This document shows, piece after piece, positions 49,031-60,180 of a DNA stretch of 64,000 nucleotides (positions are counted from its first letter, which is position 1; the number at the start of each line of letters is the position of its first letter). The translations under genes and the position numbers were made by a program. The notes under the pieces were generated by a model, which worked only from the letters and a program-made list of their open reading frames with translations, had not been told where the DNA came from and ran no database searches. Location of the stretch: NCBI RefSeq assembly GCF_000003815.2, contig NC_049996.1:11250235-11314234 (forward strand), read 5' to 3'. The DNA comes from Branchiostoma floridae (taxonomy: Eukaryota > Chordata > Leptocardii > Amphioxiformes > Branchiostomatidae).

Positions 49031-51589
49031 ATGGCCGAAGCAGCTCCAGGAAAGGAAGATGAGTTCAGATCGACCAATCAGACAGCTTTTGTGGTTGGAT
49101 ATTCTGGTGGAACTGGACTGGCATTGGTTGAGGAACTTGTGAACCGGAACATCTTTCAGAAGGTGTTCCTGATTGGTCGAAGGAAACTTGATAAGTATGA
49201 AGGGGACAAATACAGTATGCTGGTAGGTCAGTGTTTAATTTCTTTGAATTCTCATTTCAGTTTTCTACAAGCAACTTTAGACACAACCTCCATCTTTTCA
49301 ATGAGTTTTCTGTCTCTGAAAGGAAGTCATACTGTTGTGTTCTTCTTAATTCTTCTTTGTCATTATAGCTTTCAACGGAAGGAACAATAGTTATACGTAA
49401 CTTTTCTATGTTCGGATACTCATATGGCCATATTACATCTATTTTACAAATATGCACAAAAAGAAACTTGTATTGTCAAGAACAATAATTATTGCATATA
49501 TTTCAATGCATGCCGACAGACGAAAACTGATGCAAGCGCAGATGTCATCCATATATATTTATATATATATAGAGAGAGAATGTGGACTCAATGATGATTT
49601 AAAACAATGATAACTTAATGTACTTTTTCCATTTGGTAATTTCATTTCCATCTGATAAAAAAAGTAAGGAAATTTAATTATTAAGACGTTTCTTGACCTT
49701 GACACTAGGAACAGAAGGTGGTGGACTATGAGAAGTTGGAGGAGGATCATGCAGATGAGTTCAAAGGTCACAGTGTGGGATTCTGCTGTCTTGGAGCAGC
49801 CAAAACAAGTGTTGGAAAAGTAATGTATACCAACTATAAATTTAAACTATAGAACCCAATGCAGCAAACTCTGGTACCAAGAAAAGGAAAGAATGCTTTC
49901 TTTTAATAGGCTGACATGGACTCAAACCTGTTCAAGTTACCACCTATACATAAAGAACCACCTGGCCTTTGGAGAATTTTTTACTGTTGGTACAACTATT
50001 AGTATTAGTATTAGGAGTCCTGTCTGAATTGACCTGTCCATATAGACCACATCTTATTGGTCCCCTGAGAGGTATTCTTTGGCAGTTTGGAGCGATAATG
50101 TAGAAAACTACAGCTGAATGTATTTGTTGTAACTTGTAAATACTGTTTAACCTTTTCTCAACTCGTTAACTAGTACAGATTTGGTACACAAATCCTACTT
50201 TGGCTATGGAAAGGTTAAACTTAAAGCAGTTCAGATTTAACCTGGAAAATGTTGTAAAAGTAAAAATACCAGTCCAGTATACATTTAGATACCTTAAGGC
50301 TTAGTAACCTCGTAGTCAGAAAAAGTAAGAGTCTTAAGACTATTTAATTTCCTTGGCATAAATGTAGCAACTATGACTGTCACAATCATCATGATCAGAC
50401 ACATAACAAAATATGTTTTGCTTTTTTCATTAGGAGGAATACATAAAATCGAACCATGACTACATCGTGAAAGTGGCAGAACTAGCCAAAGCTGGGGGCT
50501 GCAGACATTTTCTCCTTACCTCTGCCATTGATGCAGACAAAGACTCCAGGATGCTTCACAAGAGACTCAAGGTATACTGTAAATTCACTTATTTTTTGGG
50601 GGACTTAATTCTGCAGTAGAAATTAGAAAAGGTTTTCACAGCCACAGGGTTCTTGGTTGAACCAATTATGCAGTATGGTAGGAATGCAAAACGTAGACAT
50701 AACAATCATTTAAAGATTTACCATTACAGTACATCATGAGTAGATCACAGTAGTGAAGTTGCATCAGCAGATAAATGTCTTAATACCAGGATCCATCTTT
50801 TTTTAGTGGTTTTCAGCTCCTCTTGGCTTAGCTTCTTATGCTAAATATACCTACACAAGGCCACACTAACAATTGAATGAACCTTTGTTGTACTATTTTA
50901 CCCAACTGACCTATATTAAAGTACAGGTCACAGAAAAGACATACATGTTAAAGTATCATAAATCATTATTTTCCTATACAGGGTGAAGTGGAGGCGGAGT
51001 GTGCAGACATGGGCTTCCAGAATTTGTCCATCTTTCGACCAGCGTAAGGATAGCCTCTGTTGCAGACTCCCTCTGGCTGTTTTTAGTTTTAGCAAGATTA
51101 AAAAACCTCCTTGGTTTAAGTTTTATCATAAAGAAAACAGAGGCTTAGTAGGTAATGTTTTGTTCTTCCGTAATGCTTTGTTCTCAGTACGAATTACTAA
51201 ATTACTAATTGCTGACTTTTGTAGACCAGAAAATCATTTTCCCAAGGAAACAAGTTGCAAAAAATTCACTTACTTTATAGGGAAAGTATATTTTCATAAT
51301 CTACAAGCCAAAAACAATTTTTCAATGCCATTATTTATACCCAACACCTTGTTTATATCCCAACAGCATGATCCTTGTGAAGCAGCCACGGAGGACTGTC
51401 GCGTATCCAGTTGCCCGCGTTCTCATGGCTCCCATCATCTACTTCAAACCAACATATATGTCTGTTCCTGCTGAAACAATTGGCAAGGCCATGGTCAACA
51501 CTGTCCTGGACCCAAGCAAAGAAGCTGTCAAGATAATCGACAACAAAGGCATCCATCACACAGCTAAAGGAATGGACTGTGAAAAATAG
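49031..51589 (+). CDS. Htatip2-like: TIP30/HTATIP2-like protein, copy 3 (catalytic Tyr lost)
   Basis: Exons 49031-49222, 49709-49819, 50434-50571, 50982-51043, 51367-51589; 726 nt, 241 residues, no frame breaks. The first exon encodes the same 64 residues as copy 2, including GYSGGTG. Exon 2 has one extra Glu. In exon 3 the YxxxK active site reads H143-KRL-K147, so the catalytic tyrosine is replaced by histidine; the GFxRVDRDY motif is altered to EYIKSNHDY and GAD to DAD. The C-terminal exon retains the fold-like pattern. The intact frame suggests a functional but catalytically altered or pseudo-enzyme. AATTAAAA near 51,764 is a possible poly(A) signal. Confidence 0.9.
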
Positions 51590-54001
51590 TCTCTTTTTGC
51601 ATTGATGTAATTACGACATTCTAGGGAAAATGTATAACATTTATAATCTATCAGTAGCCTGTTGATCAAATGGAACAAGTCCAGAAATTGTACTTTTTAA
51701 AACTGGTCCACCCCACCAGTGGTGTATGTGTATGGTGTATGTACATGGTACCTAAAATATTTCAATTAAAACCAGTGAGACTGCTAAAGCATTGTACTTC
51801 TTATTCTGGGTTTACCCACCAAGATGTATACTAGCCAAGTCACGGCAGCTTGTTTTGTGCATAATCCAGAGGTTGGCGACCCTGCCTCTGGACCAGGAGG
51901 TTATGAGTTCTAAACCCAGCTTTTGTCACTCACCCATTCTCCTATAGCAGAGTACCGTCAGTCATTTATTCCTGACTGAAAACAGATGGAGTCCCTCTGA
52001 CGACTCTGTTTCGCCTTTGCGTAGGAGAATGTCACTCACCCGACGAGAGGGATGCAGTCCTTCGAACAGAACTGATCTGGTCCACGGTTCATTGTTTGTC
52101 GACAATTTCACTGATACAATGAACAAGTAAAACTACATAGCATCTGTCTTCTCTGTCCCAACCAATGGAAGATCAGCTTTTCACTGTGATAAAAAAATGG
52201 TTCAAGATCACTCTCTCTTTCTCACTTGTTTGGACAAGTTAATTCTGAAATTTAAAAAAATAATCATTCAATCAAGTGATGTGTTGGATTTTAATTTGCG
52301 TCTGTATTGAGAAATATACATTTTGGTCCAACTAGACTCTAGGATTGAACAGATAGTTGTGTCCATTATGGCTATTTCTCCCCCCTCCTTAAAATTACAA
52401 CAAAAATCAAGCATTCACAATCACATTCAAATCCTGCCACTGCAAGCATGTATGTACAAGTGTGCTTATGCAAACATAAAAGAGGTGAACCATTGTTTTC
52501 AACATACCAAAAGGGATTGGTCATTTGGGTATTTCCATAATATGAGTGTGTATTGTTGTTAATGTGTACAAAGACAGACTATGCTGGGGGGTGGGGGTGG
52601 GGGTATAAAATTAGGTTCTACTTCATCTGCTGGCATGCATAGCATTAACAAGCAAATATCTCTTAGAGGGAAGTATTAGTGTGGTAGAAAAGTCAAAGGA
52701 AGTTGGAGCAGTGGATACTTTACACATCCATTGTAAGGCAACTTTCTGTACAAAAAGAACAACTCCATATAATAATCCTTACAACTCTGTGGTATAATTT
52801 CAATCAACAACCTTGGGTTCATGTTTTAACACCGGCATCACATGGACAATTCACAACTCCACAATATGAATGTTTCTCTCAAAAAATAAAAGCTATTACA
52901 ATTAGTTTCTCTTCCAGACATGAATGGATGTGAGCACAAGCAACCCCTTTATATCCCTATAGAACTAAGTGTACAGGTTTTAATGGTTGTAAGTACCTAT
53001 AGTGTTCACACACCAACAGGGAAAGTAGCACACACTTTAGAAGGTACTATCAGGGTCTAAATTGGTCATGATGTTTTGTCTAGAATCAATTGATTGTTTT
53101 TATTGATATGCCAGTTAGCACAAACATGTATACAAACTTCCTGATTAGATCAATTCCGGATGAAACTACTTGCCAATTTCTTGAGACAAGTCTAAAGGGT
53201 GGCTTCCACATGACCTGACAACGTTTTGGAATATGGAACAAGCATTGACTGGATGATGAACGTAGCATTGTTAAATTAAAATGGAGAGCTTGTTTTTAAC
53301 TTTAGACAGAGTGGGTGTTTAATAATGTAGTTTGCTATGGAGATGATTTTACATTATTTTGTGGATGGACCAGGCTTTTAGTGAACATTCCTCAAGAGGA
53401 TGTTAGCACAAATGTAGTGTCAGTCATAACAGGGGAAGGTATTGGATACTATACAAACACTAAAGACGCAGGAACACTGTGAAAACAGCCTGTCAGAAAA
53501 CCTCTACAGTCTCAGAGGGGACATTCTTCTATTTTCATAACTTACATATAATTCAACACAACAAGACACTATGTTACTACTGAAGACCATTCCTTGCAAA
53601 ATGAAAAGAATCCAATTTAAGTATACAATAATATTTACAAAAGCAGGAATAGCTACTACAACTTTGGTGAGTCTGTTCAAATTGAAACAGACCTGTTACG
53701 GATAGCAAACATTATGATACGATATGCATAACAGTAACATTCTTGATTTGTGAGCAACTAATTCCACTACCAAGTTTATACAAGCACGGGGAAAATTTGT
53801 GGGTTAATTTTATTGGTAACAATTGTATCAGTTCCTGGAGGAAAATATGAATTAACCTACAAATGTATGTCATGATGATCAATACCAACGAACAGAAACA
53901 TTTAGACTTTTTACAGGTATTCTCCATTCACACCCTGAAACCACATCTTGTGCCACGAAGAAGTTATAAGTATGATGCTCCATAATGTCTACAGTACAGG
54001 A
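51590..54001. other. Convergent 3' region between TIP30 copy 3 and the zinc-finger gene
   Basis: No gene recognised. It holds a SINE relic (51,850-52,110), a G-rich run at about 52,586-52,606 and AT-rich unique sequence. On the minus strand an AATAAA (plus-strand 53,808-53,813) lies about 190 nt after the zinc-finger stop codon and is the best poly(A) candidate. Confidence 0.6.
51850..52110 (+). mobile_element. tRNA-derived SINE relic
   Basis: Shares with the element at 14,370 the order CCAG.GGTT.GC..CCCTGCCTCTGGA, a B-box-like GAGTTCTAAACCCAG, then CTCACCC. The tail contains TTCTCCTAT and its complement TAGGAGAA, forming a stem. Opposite strand to the other copy. Confidence 0.6.
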
Positions 54002-54662
54002 TCAAGACTGGAACTGGTTGGAGTCTGTTTGAACGGGATACTGTGGGAAATTTGTCTCTGTGGGGGACGTGGCTTCGCTCTGCAAGATTTGCTGGGGCAT
54101 CGCAGTATTGTTCAGTGCTCCTTGGAATGACTCAAACTGTAGGCGTTGTTGTGCATTGCTGTTGGGGGGAGGCCGCGACGGCGAAATTTCCACCCCTGAA
54201 AACCGGTTCCCGTACACGGGACTCGTGGTGGGCATCCTCTCTACGCGCACGCGCTGCGGAGAGATGGTCGTGGTGGCGTATTGCTGCTGGGGCTGCTGGG
54301 TCGTGGTGACCTGATTGGGTTGGATGTTGACCTGCGGTTGTCTGCTGTTTAACCCCACCTGAGTCTGCTCATTGGTATATTCCATACTGGTGGTGAACTG
54401 GATCTGTTCCCCTACTGTGGAGGATGAGTCCATTTTGGGTTGCTGGAGGGGTGGTGGGTTCTGTACTGGATACACCACCTCCTGCTTTACTATATGCTGC
54501 TGGGGGACCTCCACTTGGTTGGAACTTTGGCTGACTGCATAGCTGTAGCTAGGAGGAGGGCCCTGTTGAAAGTCGGGCTGAGTGGATGGGAAAGTCCTGC
54601 TTGCCCCTACTTGCCCTGTCACCTGACTCTGGCCAGCATTTGTAAAGTGAAAGTCTTGTTGG

Positions 54663-54695
<33 letters not shown>

Positions 54696-55378
54696 GGGAA
54701 CCCCTGGTGGAGGGTGGTGATGGTGATTTGCGAGGTGGCTTCGCCCGCTGGTGCGGACACAATCTCAGCCACGTCCCCCTGTATGTGTAACTGGGCCTTC
54801 TGTCCCGTCGGGGGCTGCACGCTCACAAACTGCCCCTTTCCCGCTGTCGTCATGGCAGCAGCGAACGGCTGAAGCAGCGACGGCATTCCCTGGGCGGCCG
54901 GCTTGCCCGTCCCCATGGAATGACTGAACCCTGCGGGGTTTCCTAAGTCCGGGATGGTGGCCACCGGCCTGGTTGGTTCTGACGATGGGATTAACGTTTC
55001 CTGACTGATTTCCACACATTCTATTGTCTCAATAATTTCTCCTTTAGAGTCAGACTCCAAGTTCCCTGTCTCCAGGCTTACGCCCGCCATGTTCCCTTCC
55101 ACAGCCTTCAGGTACCTCCTCTTTTTAGAGTACGCGTTGGCGTCACTGGCGCCACGACCACCACCCCCACCCCTCCCGCCTCCGCGTCTCCTTTTCTGCC
55201 CCCTCGTGGATGCTTTTCCTGCAGGCCTTCCTCTACTACTGGTGACCTTCTTGGTGCCCTTCTTGGTGGTTGTGATCTTGATCTTGAGGGGTGAGAATCG
55301 TGGCGAGACGTCCTCTACCCCCTTGCCCCTCTTCGCCTTGGTGTCGCTGTCTGAATCCGAGTCACTGTCGTCACCAGC
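54002..55378 (-). CDS. Zinc-finger gene last exon: AT-hook-like and Gln-rich region
   Basis: Single 1,377-nt exon (459 codons with stop). It starts with an Asp/Ser acidic run, then Lys-rich sequence, SSRGRPAGK (AT-hook-like), an Arg/Gly run, the KKRRYLKAV motif shared with ZNF148, and a long Ser/Thr/Pro/Gln transactivation-type tail with a CAG/CAA-coded Gln run (about 54,655-54,700). Confidence 0.9.
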
Positions 55379-58300
55379 CTGTAAGACAGAATCTCAGTTC
55401 AATCTGGCCAAGGCTTACTATTAGTATTACAATGTCAATGTGCCAAGGAAATAATGAAGTAAACATATTTTAATGCTCTGTAGCAGAAGACGTCTGAGAC
55501 TTGAAACAAATAATTATTACAGGTTAAGAAATAACTGAATTTTTATCAAATAATTCCAAACACTGAATGGCTGAGAATACAAAAAGTTACTTCTGATAAT
55601 GGAACTATAGCTATTCTTGCAGCAAGCAGAGAGAAATAGTTAAGAATTTGGGTCCTCCATCCAAATTAACTCCACATATAACAACGGAAGCCAGAGATTC
55701 CGTTCACACTGTCACCCTGCAATCAACTTGTTTGGAAAATTATCTAACACCTACATAACACAGTCTTGAAGTCTAGCTACTTTGTAAAAGCATAGAAAAA
55801 TATGTTATTTCTTGACATGTACTATGATTTGTCTACTTACATTTCTGCCAATTTGCTTGGGCTGTTTCCTTTTACGCTTGGCTGCTCCCTTGGTTTGACT
55901 TTTGGATGCTTTCACGGCTGCCGACAACTTGGGTCCCTTCTTGCCTTTCCTTCTTTCATGAGTCTTCTGATGTTTTTCCACATCCTGGGTGGACAGAGAG
56001 CATTTTTTTTTCAGCCTTTCAATTAGAAAATAGATGCCTTTGCCCAAGTGGTCGTCGCAATCAGAGTTGTTGTTATGTAAGGCATGAGTAGACTTTTTGT
56101 AACAGAGCTACTTCAAATGAAATCAAAGTATGACTTTATACTGCATAATTACCTTCTTGTGTACCGAGGAGAACTTGCAGTAATTACACTTGAACTTCTT
56201 GGAGCTGTGTTTCATGAACGGCTGCTCGCTCAACGTCAGCTCGCTCCCCGGGTGTTTCTGCCGCTTGTGGCGCAGCAGTCGGTCCGAGCGGGCGAACGAA
56301 GCCCCGCAGTCGCTGCACTGGTACGGTTTGTCTCCGCTGTGAACGCGTAGGTGACGATTGAGGTGATATTTCTGGATGAAGCACTTGTTGCAGTCTTCGC
56401 ACTGGAACGGTTTTTCACCTGAAGAAATACAGAACAACTTCAGCACTTTTTCTAGAATCCTCTCTTCTTTTGCAGTGCCTTTTTTTACAGGGCACTGCGA
56501 AACAGATGTGGTCTTAAATGAGGGGAAAATACAGAGTACCTGGCAAAAATGTCCCATATAGTGGGCACGATACATCCTCATGCATGAACCACAGGCCAGG
56601 GCTCTGACTTCCCCATCCTTCAACCATTATCAAAATTAAAAAAATCTCAGAAGTTTCAACTAGTCAATCAAAACTTACAGCATCTACAGATCAACAGTCA
56701 GCAGGAATGGAAAGGCAAAACAGAGAGAGAAATTTTCCTGCCCTGAAAACCACAGGGCTCAAAATTTGGCATGGACTCAAACATGTCCAACTTGCAGAAA
56801 AAATCTTTTCGTTACTGGACTCAACTCCAGTAAGAGTAAAACCCAAAGCTGATGGAACGTCTCGCACTTTTGGTTTCAAAGTTTGAGCCCTGAAGCCAAG
56901 GTCCAGGATATGAGACCTACCCTTGTTCGGAGGGGAAAAGACACCGCCTTTTTCCCCAGGTACTCTAGTTTTTCACCATCCAATAAGACCAAATCTTCAG
57001 CATGAATAGCAGGGGAACAGCGAAATGCACCAAATAAAAACATCTCATCCAATTATTAAACCCTACTCACTTCTACTATGTGTCATCAAAGAAAAAAAAG
57101 GTGCTTTTAGGCTGTTCCCATGTTATTCACACCACTTAGCCTTTAAGGGATGATCTTACAGGATTTGTTGTGCACTATCTGGTGACGATCTAGATGGTAC
57201 TTGGTCCGGAAACCTTTGCTGCATTCCAGACAATGGTACGCATATTCACCTAGGGAAAGTTGGAAACATGCAACCATCAATTCCTTTTTCTAGACCCCAG
57301 ACAAGCTTTACATTCGCACACTCCCAACATTAGATTCAAAGGTAAAAAACATCTCTACTTGCAAACACAGCAACCTGGAAACATTTGCAGTTTTTCTCGT
57401 TGTCATTTGATTTACCTAGACCAGGGTAATATTTCTCATGGTGGATTTTCCCAAAACAAACAGACATTATGCTCGCTCCCCGAGGGCACCACCAAAATAT
57501 ACAGGTACAGACAATACATTTATTCATATGAAGAAAATCGTTAATATTATAATTGTCAGCAAAATCTATATGAGCAGTACAATATTACAACATGGGCCTT
57601 GGGCTATCTTAGATGCCATGAAACACTTGAAGAAAGGCAAACCTACCGGTATGTGTAGAGATGTGTCTCCTGAGGTGGTAAGACGTCTTGAAGGCAGCCT
57701 TACACCTGTTGCACCTGTGTGGTCGCTCCCCTGTGCCACTGCTCATGCTTCTCTTGCGAGACTTTGACGTGCTCGGTGCTGACTGTTGGTCAATCACCAT
57801 GTCTTCTGTTGGATAGGAAAAAAGCATGTTCAGGTCCCGTCACTACAATTCTGAAGACATTACCTACGGTCCACACTGTATTTTCTACAAGCAAGTAAGC
57901 AGAAATAGCCTGGAATCCAGCCGTGTTGTGCATTGGTCGCTCTGCTTCCTTTGCGAACACGTCTGGCATTCGTTACGATTGGAACGATTGGCCCTTACAT
58001 CACTAATGAGGAGACTCATGAATATTCATATTTGTTTCTCTTTGCTGATTGGATGACCCCTGAGAGAAGAACACCAATCGCGAGGCGCTATTTCTAGCGT
58101 GATCTGTTGTTGTGATACTGAAAAGTTCGCGGGAAAGATAGAAGTAGTGTTCCGTTCGATTGCAAACTGTAAACTTGGAGCTAACAGCCAATCAGAAATC
58201 TCGCAGATAAAATCTGCAAATACTTAAATGCCGATCGTTCGAATGCTTACGAATGCCAGTCGTATTGGCAGGAAGCGTACCTCAGGGGAGCGACCAAAGC

Positions 58301-59191
58301 ACAATACGGCTGGATTCCAGGCTAAGCAGAAATGAAGAAATGGTCTTTTATTTTACTTTGGAAATAAAGGTTCTGTTGGTTCGTCGAAAAAACATGTTGA
58401 GGTCAATTCACTACAAATTTGTAGACAGTATCTATGGTCCACACTGTATTTTCTACAAGCAAGCAGAAATGAAGAAATGGTCTTTTCTTCTATTTTGGAC
58501 ATAAGGTTTGGAATGAATGATACTATACATGGTTGTTGTTCTATCATCCAGGAATGGATGTGTGGAGAAGCAAATTTAAAGAAATATCATGCATGTTTTT
58601 TAATTTGTTCCCATCTAGGGGTGATATCATTGATATATGCAACAACGCTTGGGTGAACACTAGTAGAGTGTATCACCACTGAATGTTGTGCTTGTCTTAA
58701 ACAATGTTCAAAATTAAATAATAAAGTTAGTGCACAAACTAGAATTTGGCTCAAACAAGTCACAAATTAGTAAAAGGTAAGAGGAACACAATGTATGGCA
58801 AAGACCATTTTAAAATTTGAGATTAAAAAGTTTTAAAATGTTAGTCAACTGAGCCTCCCTTGAAGCTTCCGTTAGTGTAGCTGGCTGTAAATGTTTTTAC
58901 AAATAAACAGAGGAAAGCAAAAGCACCCAGTAACAAAGATTGAAGACAGGAAAAACCAAAACCAAGAGTTGAACAGAAAATATGATGCCGACTCTGACCT
59001 GCGGATTCAGACTCAGACTCACTTCTACTATCACTACTATCTTCACTTGAGCTGGAGCTGTGGCGGCGGGCGCGCGGCGACCTCCCGTCGTGCAACGGGA
59101 CGCTCAGGTAGTCGTCTTCCTCGTCCTCCTGGGACACAACAACCTCCTCGTTCTGTGGGATGTCTTCCGGCTGCAAGGAAATTTCGACATC
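54002..59191 (-). CDS. C2H2 zinc-finger transcription factor, ZNF148/ZNF281-like (5' incomplete)
   Basis: Exons 59191-58999, 57805-57647, 57249-57160, 56418-56153, 55984-55841, 55378-54002; GT-AG and phase-consistent, 742 residues, stop at 54004-54002. The first listed exon opens at an acceptor, so the start Met lies upstream and was not found. Features: acidic then Ser/Glu-rich N-terminus; fingers at about 96-116, 124-144, 154-174, 182-203 and 225-245; a Lys-rich segment; AT-hook-like RGRP (333-336); SKKRRYLKAVEGN; Gln-rich stretch near 512-526; Pro/Gln-rich tail. FIQKYHLNRH, FARSDRLLRHKR and KKRRYL recall ZNF148 (ZBP-89), which binds GC boxes. Five fingers instead of the four of ZNF148 leave the exact orthology open. 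Confidence 0.8.
55841..57805 (-). CDS. Zinc-finger exons (five C2H2 fingers)
   Basis: Finger 1 in exon 57805-57647, finger 2 in 57249-57160, fingers 3 and 4 in 56418-56153. Finger 5 is split: its C-x2-C half ends exon 56418-56153 and its H-x3-H half opens exon 55984-55841, with x12 preserved across the junction. Finger 4 ends H-x4-H. The linker between fingers 2 and 3 is aberrant (HNKSCEKPF rather than HTGEKPF). Confidence 0.9.
57826..58500. repeat. Tandem duplication interrupted by a MITE
   Basis: 57,826-57,906 and about 58,395-58,475 are direct copies (shared CACTACAA, GGTCCACACTGTATTTTCTACAAGCAAG, GCAGAAAT). The left copy is split by the MITE at 57,907-58,322. Confidence 0.8.
57907..58322. 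mobile_element. 416-bp MITE with ~50-bp inverted ends and 11-bp TSD
   Basis: Ends AGCCTGGAATCCAGCC and GGCTGGATTCCAGGC are inverted, with similarity continuing through GGTCGCTCTGCTTCC/GGAGCGACC. Flanked by TAAGCAGAAAT at 57,896-57,906 and 58,323-58,333. No coding. It lies in an intron of the zinc-finger gene. Confidence 0.85.
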
Positions 59192-59276
59192 CTACAGTGC
59201 AGGGTGGGTGAGAGTGGGGTGTTACAGCAAGCATGCAGACAACGCAGCAACATGCAAACAGACACAGGCTACACAC

Positions 59277-59596
59277 CAGTGTTCTAGCCAGCCTAAATTT
59301 TTCTTCCGTCCCCTGGATTCTGAATTTGGAAATTCATGACGATCCTAGGGGGGGGCCTGGGAATGTGTTCCTCTGGAAAATGTTGAAATCTCGAGCCTTT
59401 GAAATGCTATTTCCTGCATTTTGAGGTGCAAATTTTGCTTTTAGACTCTGCTTGGTTCAATGGCATCTGTTTCAGTATCTTCACATGGCGATCTTTGTTC
59501 ATCATAGAGGATGGAATGGACAACATTTATGTCCGTCCCCAGCAGCAAAATTCCGTCAAAGGACAGAAGTACGGATGTTGGCTAGAACCCTGTGTA
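59277..59596. mobile_element. Short hAT-like MITE related to the 12,521 element
   Basis: Left end CAGTGTTCTAGCCAGCC, right end (complement) CAGGGTTCTAGCCAAC, both resembling the termini of the 1.6-kb element. CTACACAC occurs directly before the left end (59,269-59,276) and at 59,597-59,604, four bases beyond the expected right end. The internal sequence is unique. Confidence 0.5.
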
Positions 59597-59604
59597 CTAC
59601 ACAC

Positions 59605-60180
59605 AATAGGGCTGTGTAAGTAAAAATATTCAGCTACAGGTACAAGGTTTTAGGAAATCTAAAAACATTACCTTTTTCTGGTATAGATAACACAAGTCTG
59701 TACCGAAACAATTTTACAGGTACAGGTATAGTGTGTCAGTACACAGCCCTAAACAGACACTATCTTTAAGTTATGACAACATGAGTACAAGCAGGATTTG
59801 TAAACAACTGCTCAGACTTCTAACTACAAGCTTCATGCTGACAAGGCCTTGAGGGTAGAGCAGGCAGGATGCAACGTGTACCAAAACAGAGTGCTACCAT
59901 GGTTATGGTAACAAAGAAGCAAGGATTAGTACATCAGGCCTGGTTAGTACAGTAGTTCTCTTCTATCTTCACTGTGCGCTCATTGGTTGATCCTGAATCA
60001 CATGATTCTCACAACCATATAAGTACAAGGGATGATCACCCTACTGCCTCTTGTTGGATTCATCCGCAACGCCGAGGTCGCCTGGCGATGGACGACCAGG
60101 TCTCCGCCGCTTGCGGTTTCACGACCACGTTTCTCGCCGCCGGGCGGGTTTTGTGCCCGAGGAGCACGCAGTGTTGCAGC
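59605..60180. other. Upstream flank of the zinc-finger gene, no exon assigned
   Basis: Should hold the missing 5' exon(s) or promoter of the zinc-finger gene if they lie in the window. I could not identify an ATG exon with a matching phase-0 donor. Sequence after about 60,040 becomes GC-rich. Confidence 0.4.

Noticed and set aside
50983-51474. 163-codon open frame over TIP30 copy 3
   Set aside because: Read-through of intron sequence in a different frame from exons 50982-51043 and 51367-51589.
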